Below, one piece after another: positions 54,409 to 62,254 of a DNA stretch of 62,340 nucleotides. The DNA is taken from contig NZ_FNDD01000034.1 in the NCBI RefSeq assembly GCF_900100015.1, positions 1 through 62,340 on the forward strand, in the 5' to 3' direction. Each line of letters begins with the position of its first letter. Positions within the stretch are counted from its first letter, which is position 1. A model generated the notes under the pieces. It worked only from the letters and a program-made list of their open reading frames with translations, did not search any database and was not told the origin of the DNA. A program made the translations under genes and the position numbers. Source of the stretch: Vibrio xiamenensis. GTDB lineage: Bacteria > Pseudomonadota > Gammaproteobacteria > Enterobacterales > Vibrionaceae.

Positions 54409-56046
54409 ATGGCTAGTGAAGTAACCTTAGAGCACTTTAAAAAGGCAGCTAGAGAAATTGGTGCTCATGGCGATAATGACACTCTTCCTTTTGACTTAGA
54501 TAACAGGTTTATCTCTGATTGCAATGAAGATATTGCAGAGGTCGCTTATAATCTATTTCAAGCCTTCGATAAGGCGGGGAAAAATAAAGCAAGGCAGATG
54601 ATCGATTCACTGTCGATCTTCCATGAAAGGTTGCTTGTACCTAGCGGAACCAGTGGATTCCGAATTACAACTAAGATACATCCGTTTTGGAATGTATACA
54701 TAAATGGCCTTGCAATTGCCATCTCTGAAAAACTAGCCCCTCGTAGATATGACGGAGCTCATTCATATCGACACTCCAATGAAGGTAGTCGATTATTCTT
54801 GCAAGAGCACTCATGGTACTCCTATAAAGCTGCAACACTTAATGAACCTTTATTAACCGAAAGTAAATCAGTGGTAGTTCAAACTGATGTGTCGGGCTTC
54901 TATGAGCATATTTATCACCATCGCTTGGAAAACCTAATAGGGGATTTGTTTTCAGCGCACTCTACAGTTTCTGCCCAATTAGACAGGATACTAAATCAAA
55001 TGAGCTCGGGAAGATCATTTGGGCTTCCTGTCGGAGGACAGTGTTCTCGTGTCTTAGCTGAAGTATTGATGCATGCGATTGATGAGTTACTCACTGCATC
55101 TGGTATGGTTTGGCATAGATATGTTGATGACTATACTCTTATTGCAAGTAGCCAATCAGATGCTTATAAAGCTTTATCTTCATTGTCCAGGTACCTTGCG
55201 GACTATGGATTGTCTCTAAACCGTACCAAAACGACTTTTTTAAGCTCTCTACACTATAAAAATTTCGTGACAGCCCAGCTTAGCTCTGATGACGAGCAGG
55301 CGGGTAAGCTTAAAGAAATAGATCTGTATTTTGATCCATACACAGATGACCCTCACGCAGAATATGAAGAGCTTCAGAAGGCGGTCAATGAAATAGATGT
55401 TGTTAGCCTCTTGCAAGCTGAGACTTTTAAAAGCCAGCCCGATTCATATTTGGTTGCGCAAATCAGCCGAACACTGGAGTTCCAAAGCCCTCACGCAGCT
55501 GCCCAGTTATGTCAAACTTTGCTAAAACCTAGCAATTTAAATGCTTTTAGAGCTTCTTGGTCAAAGATTATGCGAGGAATTGCCAAGATAAGAGCTGACG
55601 AGAGATTCACCACAATTCATTCAACGATTGATTTTAGCTTGGATGATGTCATACAGAAATGTGAGCACCTATTGTTACCAGAGGCTAATTGCCTACATTT
55701 CATGAGGGCTATCAGGTTTAAAGAAACACCAAAACGATCCATTTTTGTTCAAGACCGATTTAACAGTTCAGAGTTCGTCACTATTAAACGAGCTAGTGTG
55801 GATTGTTGGCGACACTGGAAAAGCCGCTCTCGATTTTTATCGGCGAGTAACAGCTATGATACTAGTCATGAAGAATTGCAGCGAATGTTCTGGCTGGCGT
55901 CATATCAATTTGGGGATGAAGGGAATCATTTTAGGGGACGAGTGAAGAAGAAAATCGAACATGCTTGGGCGCTAGGCTTTGAGAGTGAAGAATCGAAAAC
56001 ATTTTCTGAGCTTTATAAGGGGTGGTCAACCTCATGCGGTTTTTAA
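54409..56046 (+). CDS. reverse transcriptase, UG/Abi-like
   Basis: This 545-aa protein carries a complete RT core: motif A VVVQTDVSGFYEHI (Asp160), motif B GLPVGGQCSRVLAEVLMHAIDE, motif C RYVDDYTLIA (Asp240, Asp241) and motif D YGLSLNRTKT. There is no group II intron maturase or endonuclease domain and no retron msr-msd upstream. The C-terminal 250 residues look alpha-helical, as in Abi and unknown-group RTs, and include R511-x6-H518. AAAGG precedes ATG 54409. Its end overlaps the next gene by 13 bp. The defence role is inferred from class and neighbourhood. Confidence 0.85.
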   Translation: MASEVTLEHFKKAAREIGAHGDNDTLPFDLDNRFISDCNEDIAEVAYNLFQAFDKAGKNKARQMIDSLSIFHERLLVPSGTSGFRITTKIHPFWNVYINGLAIAISEKLAPRRYDGAHSYRHSNEGSRLFLQEHSWYSYKAATLNEPLLTESKSVVVQTDVSGFYEHIYHHRLENLIGDLFSAHSTVSAQLDRILNQMSSGRSFGLPVGGQCSRVLAEVLMHAIDELLTASGMVWHRYVDDYTLIASSQSDAYKALSSLSRYLADYGLSLNRTKTTFLSSLHYKNFVTAQLSSDDEQAGKLKEIDLYFDPYTDDPHAEYEELQKAVNEIDVVSLLQAETFKSQPDSYLVAQISRTLEFQSPHAAAQLCQTLLKPSNLNAFRASWSKIMRGIAKIRADERFTTIHSTIDFSLDDVIQKCEHLLLPEANCLHFMRAIRFKETPKRSIFVQDRFNSSEFVTIKRASVDCWRHWKSRSRFLSASNSYDTSHEELQRMFWLASYQFGDEGNHFRGRVKKKIEHAWALGFESEESKTFSELYKGWSTSCGF

Positions 56047-56780
56047 GACTTCCATTTACTGATCCACGCACAGTTGCGAGAGATATTCCTGGTATTTCAG
56101 AAATTCTTTTTCCTGGCTTGGTCCCTGGTATGGTCGCAGGGCTAAATCAAACGAGAATGGAGCTAGAAGGCATTGATGCAGTTTCAGAAATCGCACTGAG
56201 CAAAATGAGTTTAACCCCTTCAATGCTTTATGAGATAGCTTGTGCTAGAGCAGAGTTCTTACTTAAAAATCAAGAGCCACTGGAAGAGGATTATGTTGAT
56301 ATCGCCTTAAAAAGACAGTCTCGTTTTTTTGATGCACAAATACCTAGCCAAATTACAAATGAAGATAAAGTACTAATTCAATTGGTGGCTGATAATTTAG
56401 CATTGGGATTACGTGAACTGGCTAAAGGGAAGGAAGTCATTATTGCTCCGCCTATTGCAGGGTTGGAATGGATTTCTTCTAGTCAAGGCGACTTTTGTGT
56501 TGATGATTGCTTGGTTGAAGTGAAATGTACGAGCAAGAATTTTTCAGCAGGCGATTATCGTCAAATCCTGCTCTATTGGCTTCTTGACTTCACATATTCA
56601 TTGGCTAATCCAGAGGCTTTGCCTTGGAAGTCAGGTGTTATTTTTAATCCTCGGAAAAACAATTATGTGAAAGTTAATTTCGAGGATTTACACCGATTAG
56701 TCGCAGGTGGACGAAACGTAATTGAAACAGTTGAGCTACTTCAAAATACCATACTATCAGCTAGAGCTAAATTGAGTTAG
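56034..56780 (+). CDS. PD-(D/E)XK nuclease-like protein coupled to the RT
   Basis: The 248-aa protein has a helical N-terminal part and a C-terminal core with GDFCVDDCLVEVKC (Asp153, Glu162, Lys164) followed by DYRQILLYWLL (Gln177, Tyr181). That order is the PD-(D/E)XK fold signature seen in restriction-like nucleases. It overlaps the RT by 13 bp, so the two are translated together. An in-frame GTG at 56022 would add four residues. I know no named family for it; nuclease activity is a prediction. Confidence 0.7.
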   Translation: MRFLRLPFTDPRTVARDIPGISEILFPGLVPGMVAGLNQTRMELEGIDAVSEIALSKMSLTPSMLYEIACARAEFLLKNQEPLEEDYVDIALKRQSRFFDAQIPSQITNEDKVLIQLVADNLALGLRELAKGKEVIIAPPIAGLEWISSSQGDFCVDDCLVEVKCTSKNFSAGDYRQILLYWLLDFTYSLANPEALPWKSGVIFNPRKNNYVKVNFEDLHRLVAGGRNVIETVELLQNTILSARAKLS

Positions 56781-56892
56781 ACCACCAGAAAAGAAGCCTA
56801 TTCCACTGTTAGTTGTAAGCAGTAGCTGTTTTGACATCAAGATGTTATGTCTTACTGTGGTTAGCCCGAAGTTTAGAGTGTTTTAACTTTCC

Positions 56893-56912
56893 CCGTACCC
56901 CAGGCCGTACCC
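56893..56912 (+). repeat. putative integrase arm site, right
   Basis: CCGTACCCCAGGCCGTACCC differs by one base from the copy at 45776-45795 and has the same orientation. It lies 60 bp inside the trmA-proximal attachment repeat. Confidence 0.65.
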
Positions 56913-56950
56913 AGTCCTTAATATTTAATTCTCTAAAGTTAATTTGGCCC

Positions 56951-58060
56951 TTATTTGGTGCGCTCTAGCAATACACCCGCTTCCATGTGGTGGGTATATG
57001 GGAATTGGTCAAACAGCGCAAAGCGCGTAATACGGTGAGTGGTTGCAAGCACTTCTAAGTTTTCCAGCAGCGTTTCTGGGTTGCACGAGATGTACAAAAT
57101 GCGCTCGTAGCCTTGCACCATTTTACAGGTGTCGATATCCATGCCAGAACGTGGCGGATCGACAAAAATGGTGTTGCAGTTGTAACTGTTTAAGTCAACG
57201 CCAGCGTCTTTTAGGCGGCGAAACTCGCGTTTGCCTTCAATTGCTTGGGTAAACTCTTCAGCAGATAAACGCAGAATTTGCACGTTCTCAATTTTATTCG
57301 CCGCGATATTGTATTGCGCCGATTCCACCGATGGTTTGGCTAACTCAGTGGCAAGTACGCGCTCAAAGTTTTGCGACAACGCCAAAGAAAAGTTGCCGTT
57401 ACCGCAGTAGAGTTCCAACAAGTCACCTTGACTATCTTGAGTGCAATCCACTGCCCATTCCAACATCTTCTCTGCCACTTTACCGTTTGGTTGCGTAAAG
57501 CTGTTTTCTACTTGCTGGTAAATGTAACTGCTGCCGTGCACATCGAGTTTTTCAATTACATAATCACGGTCGAGGACAATTTTCATTTTTCGAGCGCGAC
57601 CAATCAAATTGAGATTAAAGCCTTCGTCGTTTAAACGCTGTTTAAGGGCTTTCGCTTGTTCAATCCAGGCATCGTCCAATTGGCGGTGATACAGCAGTGA
57701 AACCAATACTTCACCACTTAAGGTGGATAAAAAGTCGACTTGAAACAGTTTGCGACGCAAGGTGTCGTTGTCTTTCATTGCTTCAATCAATAGTGGCATT
57801 AAGTCGTTGATTAAGCGACTCGCGGCTGGAAATTGATCAACACGGTATTTTTCACGGGTTTGTTGATTGAACATGATGTAGTAAAGCTCATCACCTTCAT
57901 GCCAGACACGAAACTCAGCGCGCATGCGGTAGTGTTGCTCATCAGATGGAAAAACTTCCAACTCCGGCGCGTCATATGGCGCAAACATCTGGTTAAGACG
58001 TTCGGTTTTTTCAGCCAGTTGCTGAGCGTAGTGTTGGGGATTTACATCAAGAGAAGCCAT
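56951..58060 (-). CDS. trmA: tRNA (uracil-54, C5)-methyltransferase TrmA
   Basis: The 369-aa enzyme makes m5U54 in the T loop of all tRNAs. It has LLELYCGNGNFSLALSQ (SAM site), FVDPPRSGMD, the nucleophile in YISCNPETL and the catalytic-base Glu in THHMEAGVLLERTK. The last 15 or so codons lie in the island attachment repeat, so the C-terminus is supplied by the mobile element. The start at 58060 (MASLDVNPQHYAQQL) fits the family; an upstream extension does not. Confidence 0.95.
   Translation of the reverse strand: MASLDVNPQHYAQQLAEKTERLNQMFAPYDAPELEVFPSDEQHYRMRAEFRVWHEGDELYYIMFNQQTREKYRVDQFPAASRLINDLMPLLIEAMKDNDTLRRKLFQVDFLSTLSGEVLVSLLYHRQLDDAWIEQAKALKQRLNDEGFNLNLIGRARKMKIVLDRDYVIEKLDVHGSSYIYQQVENSFTQPNGKVAEKMLEWAVDCTQDSQGDLLELYCGNGNFSLALSQNFERVLATELAKPSVESAQYNIAANKIENVQILRLSAEEFTQAIEGKREFRRLKDAGVDLNSYNCNTIFVDPPRSGMDIDTCKMVQGYERILYISCNPETLLENLEVLATTHRITRFALFDQFPYTHHMEAGVLLERTK
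56973..56996 (-). mobile_element. island attachment repeat inside the trmA 3' end
   Basis: This 24-bp block matches 45623-45646 at 23 positions; similarity continues weakly toward the stop codon. It encodes YTHHMEAGV of TrmA, including the catalytic Glu, which explains why such a site is stable enough to be an integration target. Its distance from the other copy defines an element of about 11.35 kb. Confidence 0.85.
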
Positions 58061-58229
58061 GGTTCTACCTTTTACGGTGCATTTTAAACAAAGAGCGCAG
58101 ATTTTATTCAATCCCACTCTGATGTCCAGTGTTGTTCAATATTTGCGGCTTTTTTCTGCACCGCTAAACTCGATCTTAGTCGATTCTTAACTAGACATTG
58201 GTTCCATTGCTGACTACTATCAGCGCCAA

Positions 58230-58434
58230 GCTGGTGCCACTTTAGAAGTATAGATGGCTGAAAAGGGAATCTGGTGCAAATCCAGAACTGACGCGCAGCG
58301 GTAAAAGAGAACGAAACCCCGTGAACACTGCATATCAGATGTGGGAAGTTGGGGGAGTAGGTTGTGTAGATGTCCACCTAATATGGTGTTGATATCCATG
58401 ATCACTGAGCTCTTGAGTCCGAAGACCTGCCAGC
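58230..58434 (+). ncRNA. cobalamin riboswitch
   Basis: The leader shows AAAGGGAATCTGGTGCAAATC, CAGAACTGACGCGCAGCGGTAA and the B12 box region GAGTCCGAAGACCTGCC, matching the E. coli btuB leader. GCTGG (58230-58234) pairs with CCAGC (58430-58434) to close it. A following hairpin CCAAGT / ACTTGG (58437-58469) and the AGGAT ribosome binding site near 58487 form the probable expression platform, so adenosylcobalamin should lower BtuB synthesis mainly at translation. Confidence 0.94.
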
Positions 58435-58497
58435 GGCCAAGTTAATGACCCCGCAATGCGGCGACTTGGTAGGACTTACGCGATTTAGGATAAAACA

Positions 58498-60324
58498 ATG
58501 AATAAAACAATTTTAGCGATTGCTTTGGCGTCGCTGACGTCGCACGCCTCTATCTCTTATGCGCAGAGCAGCGATGAAACTGTGGTGGTAACGGCAAACC
58601 GAGTTGAACAAACTCAGTCTTCGGTTTTGGCTTCGGTCAGTATTATTACTCGTGAAGATATTGAGTTGATGCAAGCAGACAGTGCACTAGATGTTTTACG
58701 TACATTGCCTGGTGTTGAAATTAATTCGCTGGGTGGTAAAGCTCAGGATACTTCAATTTATCTACGTGGCACTGCTACTCAGCACACTTTAGTTCTGATT
58801 GATGGCGTTAAGATCAATTCTGCAACCTCAGGTGGTGCTTCGATTGGACTCATTCCCGCTTTTGCTATCGAAAAGATAGAAGTCATTCGCGGCCCTCGCG
58901 CCGCAGTTTATGGCTCAGACGCATTGGGTGGGGTGATCAGTATTACGACCGCTGGTAATGGCCAATCATTACATAAAGCGGTAGTGGGATATGGAGAAAA
59001 CGATCATCAGCTATTGGGTTGGCACTCCTCTGGTCAAATTAATGAGCATACCTATGGCTCTTTTGTCGCGGCCAAAGAGCAAAGTGACGGCTATACAGTC
59101 TATCAAGGTGCTCCTGACGGCGATAAACATGGTTACGATACAACCAGCTTTTTTGGCAGTGTTAAGCACGATGTTAATGAGCGATGGAGTGTTAATGCGA
59201 GTGCGTACAAACAAGAGTCGGATAATCAATATGCTGGCCAATATGGTGGCGTCAAACAAGAAAGCAACAACGATTTTTACACGTTAAGCGGTGGGCTCAA
59301 TTTCCAAGCTGAGAGCTATAGTAGTAAGTTGACGATATCGACTACCCATAGCGAAGCTTGGGATGGCGACGCAGATGGCGCGTCTGGAAAAAGTGCACTG
59401 TTCACTCGTCGTAACAATGTGACCTGGTTGAATACTGTTACTCCTAGCGATTGGATAGCTATAAATCTTGGTTTGGATTACACCAAAGAGACAGCAAATC
59501 GTGGTGGTACCAATACCAGCGAATATGAGGACACCAACAAAGATAATAAAGCGGCATTTGCGACTTCTCTAATCGATATTGATGCTTTTTCAGCGGAAGC
59601 CAGTGTACGTCATGATGACGATAGTTCGTTTGGTGGGCACACCACTTGGAATTTGGGTTTGGGCTATCAAGTATCAGACTCTCTTCAAGTTGTAGCGAAT
59701 TCAGGCTCAGGTTTTAAGGCTCCAACATTTAATGATCTCTATTGGCCGGGACAGGGTAATCCTGACTTAGAGCCAGAAGAATCTGTATCCAATGAAATTG
59801 GACTCCGTGGGTATTTGAGTTGGGTAGATTGGGAATTATCGGCCTATAAGACCGATATTGAAAACCTGATTGATTGGGCTGAAGTGGATGGAACATGGAT
59901 TCCATCGAATGTTGATAAGGCTGAGATTAAAGGTGTCGAATTGGCGGCAAGCTTTGAGACAGGACCTGTTGAACATAAAGTGTCTGCAGAGTGGAAAGAT
60001 CCAATCAACAAAGAAACGGGTGCGCAACTAGAGAGAAGAGGCAAGCGAAACTTTAGTTGGTTATTGAGCTATAAGCTTTCCTCGCTTGATTTATCCTTAG
60101 CGGCGAATTATGTCGGTGATCGTAAAGACAAGAATAACGACAAACTTGATTCCTACAGTACGGTTGATCTTGCGACACGCTATCATTTCACTACGCATTT
60201 AAGTGTTGGTGTTAAAGTTAGTAACGCCTTTAATGAGTCTTATGCCACGGGACTTGGTTCGAGCGGTAACTACTATCTCGCTCAAGGACGTAATGTTTAC
60301 GCAACTGCCGAATATCAGTTCTAA
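58498..60324 (+). CDS. btuB: TonB-dependent vitamin B12 receptor BtuB
   Basis: This 608-aa outer-membrane receptor has a signal peptide cleaved after SYAQ, a TonB box (DETVVVTA), the plug domain (LRTLPGVEINSLGGKAQDTSIYLRGTATQHTLVLIDGVKIN, VIRGPRAAVYGSDALGGVI) and a 22-strand barrel ending in YATAEYQF with a C-terminal Phe. It imports cobalamin and is controlled by the riboswitch directly upstream. It precedes murI as in E. coli. Confidence 0.96.
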   Translation: MNKTILAIALASLTSHASISYAQSSDETVVVTANRVEQTQSSVLASVSIITREDIELMQADSALDVLRTLPGVEINSLGGKAQDTSIYLRGTATQHTLVLIDGVKINSATSGGASIGLIPAFAIEKIEVIRGPRAAVYGSDALGGVISITTAGNGQSLHKAVVGYGENDHQLLGWHSSGQINEHTYGSFVAAKEQSDGYTVYQGAPDGDKHGYDTTSFFGSVKHDVNERWSVNASAYKQESDNQYAGQYGGVKQESNNDFYTLSGGLNFQAESYSSKLTISTTHSEAWDGDADGASGKSALFTRRNNVTWLNTVTPSDWIAINLGLDYTKETANRGGTNTSEYEDTNKDNKAAFATSLIDIDAFSAEASVRHDDDSSFGGHTTWNLGLGYQVSDSLQVVANSGSGFKAPTFNDLYWPGQGNPDLEPEESVSNEIGLRGYLSWVDWELSAYKTDIENLIDWAEVDGTWIPSNVDKAEIKGVELAASFETGPVEHKVSAEWKDPINKETGAQLERRGKRNFSWLLSYKLSSLDLSLAANYVGDRKDKNNDKLDSYSTVDLATRYHFTTHLSVGVKVSNAFNESYATGLGSSGNYYLAQGRNVYATAEYQF

Positions 60325-60327
60325 CCC

Positions 60328-60355
60328 TAAGCCGCCATCAGGCGGCTTATTCTTT
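60328..60355 (+). terminator. btuB terminator
   Basis: The stem TAAGCCGCC / GGCGGCTTA with an ATCA loop is followed by TTCTTTTC. Confidence 0.85.
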
Positions 60356-60466
60356 TCTGCGAGTTTGGAATCGGTGTGGATATTGACACAGAGATAAAAC
60401 AGCAGCGATTGCCAAAATTACGTCGAAGAGTATGATCACAGCGTCTTCTTTGGCGGAATAATAACA

Positions 60467-61267
60467 GTGCAAGAACCTAATAATAAAACCGTGCTCATTT
60501 TCGATTCTGGTGTCGGAGGTCTATCGGTTTATAAAGAAATACACGCTTTACTTCCTCAACTTAATTATATTTATATTTTTGATAACCAAGCGTATCCCTA
60601 CGGAGAGCTTGAGCAAAATACATTAATTAAGCGAGTCGATGCGTGCGTTCAATCTTGTCTAAATAATTATTCCGTCGACATCGTGGTTATTGCTTGTAAT
60701 ACCGCTAGCACAATTGTTTTACCAACCTTACGTGCTAAGTTGAATATTCCTGTCGTCGGTGTCGTCCCGGCAATAAAGCCTGCTTCTTCATTGGCTAATA
60801 AAGCTGTCGGTTTGATTGCTACCCCAGCAACCGTCACTCGCCAATATACTCAAGATCTGATTCGCGATTTTTCAAATAACAAAAACGTTGAAATGCTCGG
60901 CTCTACAAGGTTGGTGGATATGGCGGAAGAAAAGCTCCGGGGCATACCAGTGAATCTTGATGAGTTGCGTAATTTGCTTGCGCCCTTAATTGGCAAAATC
61001 GATGTTGCGGTGTTGGGATGTACCCATTTCCCTCTGATAAAACAGGAGATCGCGTTAGCACTGGGCGGGGACGTTACGTTGGTCGATTCAGGAAAAGCGA
61101 TTGCGCGTCGAGTGAAAGAGCTGTTGAAGTTAGAGGCGGGTAGAAGCAGGGGCGAGCGTTACACTATTTTAAGCAGTGCACTTCCTTGGCAAGAAAGTGC
61201 ACTGAATGAGCATTTAGAGTCGTTGGGCTTTAATCCAATTCAGACTCTAGAGATTCCCCTTTTTTAG
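60467..61267 (+). CDS. murI: glutamate racemase
   Basis: The 266-aa enzyme makes D-glutamate for peptidoglycan. The two catalytic cysteines are in IACNTASTIVLPTLR and LGCTHFPLI, and FDSGVGGLSV marks the N-terminus. The start is GTG with GGCGGAA upstream. Its last 38 bp overlap the end of the opposing RRM gene. The murI-rrn order is that of E. coli. Confidence 0.96.
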   Translation: MQEPNNKTVLIFDSGVGGLSVYKEIHALLPQLNYIYIFDNQAYPYGELEQNTLIKRVDACVQSCLNNYSVDIVVIACNTASTIVLPTLRAKLNIPVVGVVPAIKPASSLANKAVGLIATPATVTRQYTQDLIRDFSNNKNVEMLGSTRLVDMAEEKLRGIPVNLDELRNLLAPLIGKIDVAVLGCTHFPLIKQEIALALGGDVTLVDSGKAIARRVKELLKLEAGRSRGERYTILSSALPWQESALNEHLESLGFNPIQTLEIPLF

Positions 61268-61682
61268 GTTCGTTAGCAACACGTACTTTAAGTGTGCGCT
61301 GCATATATTCATTGTCATTTAACGCATCAATAGCGCCCTGAGCGTCTGCAGAAGCCATCACGACGAAACCAAACCCTCGACGTTTTCCCGTCCGCTTGTC
61401 TTTCATTAAACGAACAGCGAAGACTTCGCCATATTGAGCGAAGAGATCTTTGACGTGAGATTCGTTTGCTTTGTAAGGCAAGTTACCAACATAAAGGGTT
61501 TTTGTAGAAGGTGCTGGTTGGTTGTCCTTTAATGGTGAATTAGCGACGAACTTCAGTAGTAACGCGGTGATAATGACACCCACAACATAAGAGATAGCTG
61601 GAGATACAACTATCTGTGAAAATATGATTCCGCCAAGCACTGCAAGAGCGATAATCAATAAGGTCGATTTATTTGAACTCAT
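61230..61682 (-). CDS. membrane-anchored RRM RNA-binding protein
   Basis: The 150-aa protein has two N-terminal hydrophobic segments (about 7-26 and 28-46), a linker and one RNA recognition motif with RNP2 TLYVGNLP and RNP1 KRRGFGFVVM. RRM proteins are uncommon in bacteria outside cyanobacteria, and membrane-attached ones are rarer. It ends inside murI in the opposite direction. RNA targets are unknown. Confidence 0.88.
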   Translation of the reverse strand: MSSNKSTLLIIALAVLGGIIFSQIVVSPAISYVVGVIITALLLKFVANSPLKDNQPAPSTKTLYVGNLPYKANESHVKDLFAQYGEVFAVRLMKDKRTGKRRGFGFVVMASADAQGAIDALNDNEYMQRTLKVRVANEPKKGESLESELD

Positions 61683-61873
61683 ATCTGAATACAACTAGTT
61701 AAGTAATAGAGAATATCGGTTGTCTTTTAACAAAATAGACACAGCGATATTACGTATATGCTTCTTGTTTTTCCAACAGATTGATGTGACGAGTCTCAAA
61801 TGTTGAAATTTTATTCTATTTTCGTGGAGTTGGTTTGATTTTAATCGATTGAAATTAATTTTTAGAAAAAGGG

Positions 61874-61901
61874 TTGCGCTTTGTTTTTGGATCCCTATAA
61901 T
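61874..61901 (+). promoter_or_regulatory. rRNA operon promoter P1
   Basis: TTGCGC at 61874-61879 and a perfect TATAAT at 61896-61901 are 16 bp apart, followed by a G/C-rich discriminator (TCCGCCTCACCG). The A/T-rich stretch at about 61805-61870 suits an UP element. This is the layout of stringently and growth-rate-controlled rrn P1 promoters. Confidence 0.85.
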
Positions 61902-61978
61902 TCCGCCTCACCGCTTGGGAAGGAACGAAAGTTTTTTAAATAAGCCAAGCGAAGTTTTGAAAAAGTTGAAATTAACTC

Positions 61979-62006
61979 TTGACTCAATCGAAACTAAGCG
62001 TATTAT
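61979..62006 (+). promoter_or_regulatory. rRNA operon promoter P2
   Basis: TTGACT at 61979-61984 and TATTAT at 62001-62006 are 16 bp apart, about 105 bp downstream of P1, the usual tandem rrn arrangement. Confidence 0.75.
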
Positions 62007-62021
62007 ACGCATCCCCGATAA

Positions 62022-62057
62022 CGAGCAATGCTCGATAAATCGGAAGCTCTTTAACAA
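62022..62057 (+). promoter_or_regulatory. rrn antitermination boxB-boxA
   Basis: The hairpin CGAGC-AAT-GCTCG (62022-62034, boxB) is followed by GCTCTTTAACAA (62046-62057), which fits the rrn boxA that recruits NusB-S10 to make rRNA transcription terminator-resistant. Confidence 0.85.
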
Positions 62058-62254
62058 TATAAACCTATCAATCTGTGTGGGCACTCGTTGATGATAATCA
62101 AATTAGATTCTTCGGAATCAAATTGGTTTCAATGAACTGAGTGACCAATCGATACTTTCTTTTATAAGAGTGGTATCGGCACAGTCAATTCACAGTCTTC
62201 TATTCGAAAGAATAGAGAATGTAATCAGTATTCATTGAGCCACAAAAAACTTTT

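Noticed and set aside
61849..62091. 80-codon frame upstream of the 16S gene
   Set aside because: It runs through the rrn promoters and leader, which explain the sequence better.
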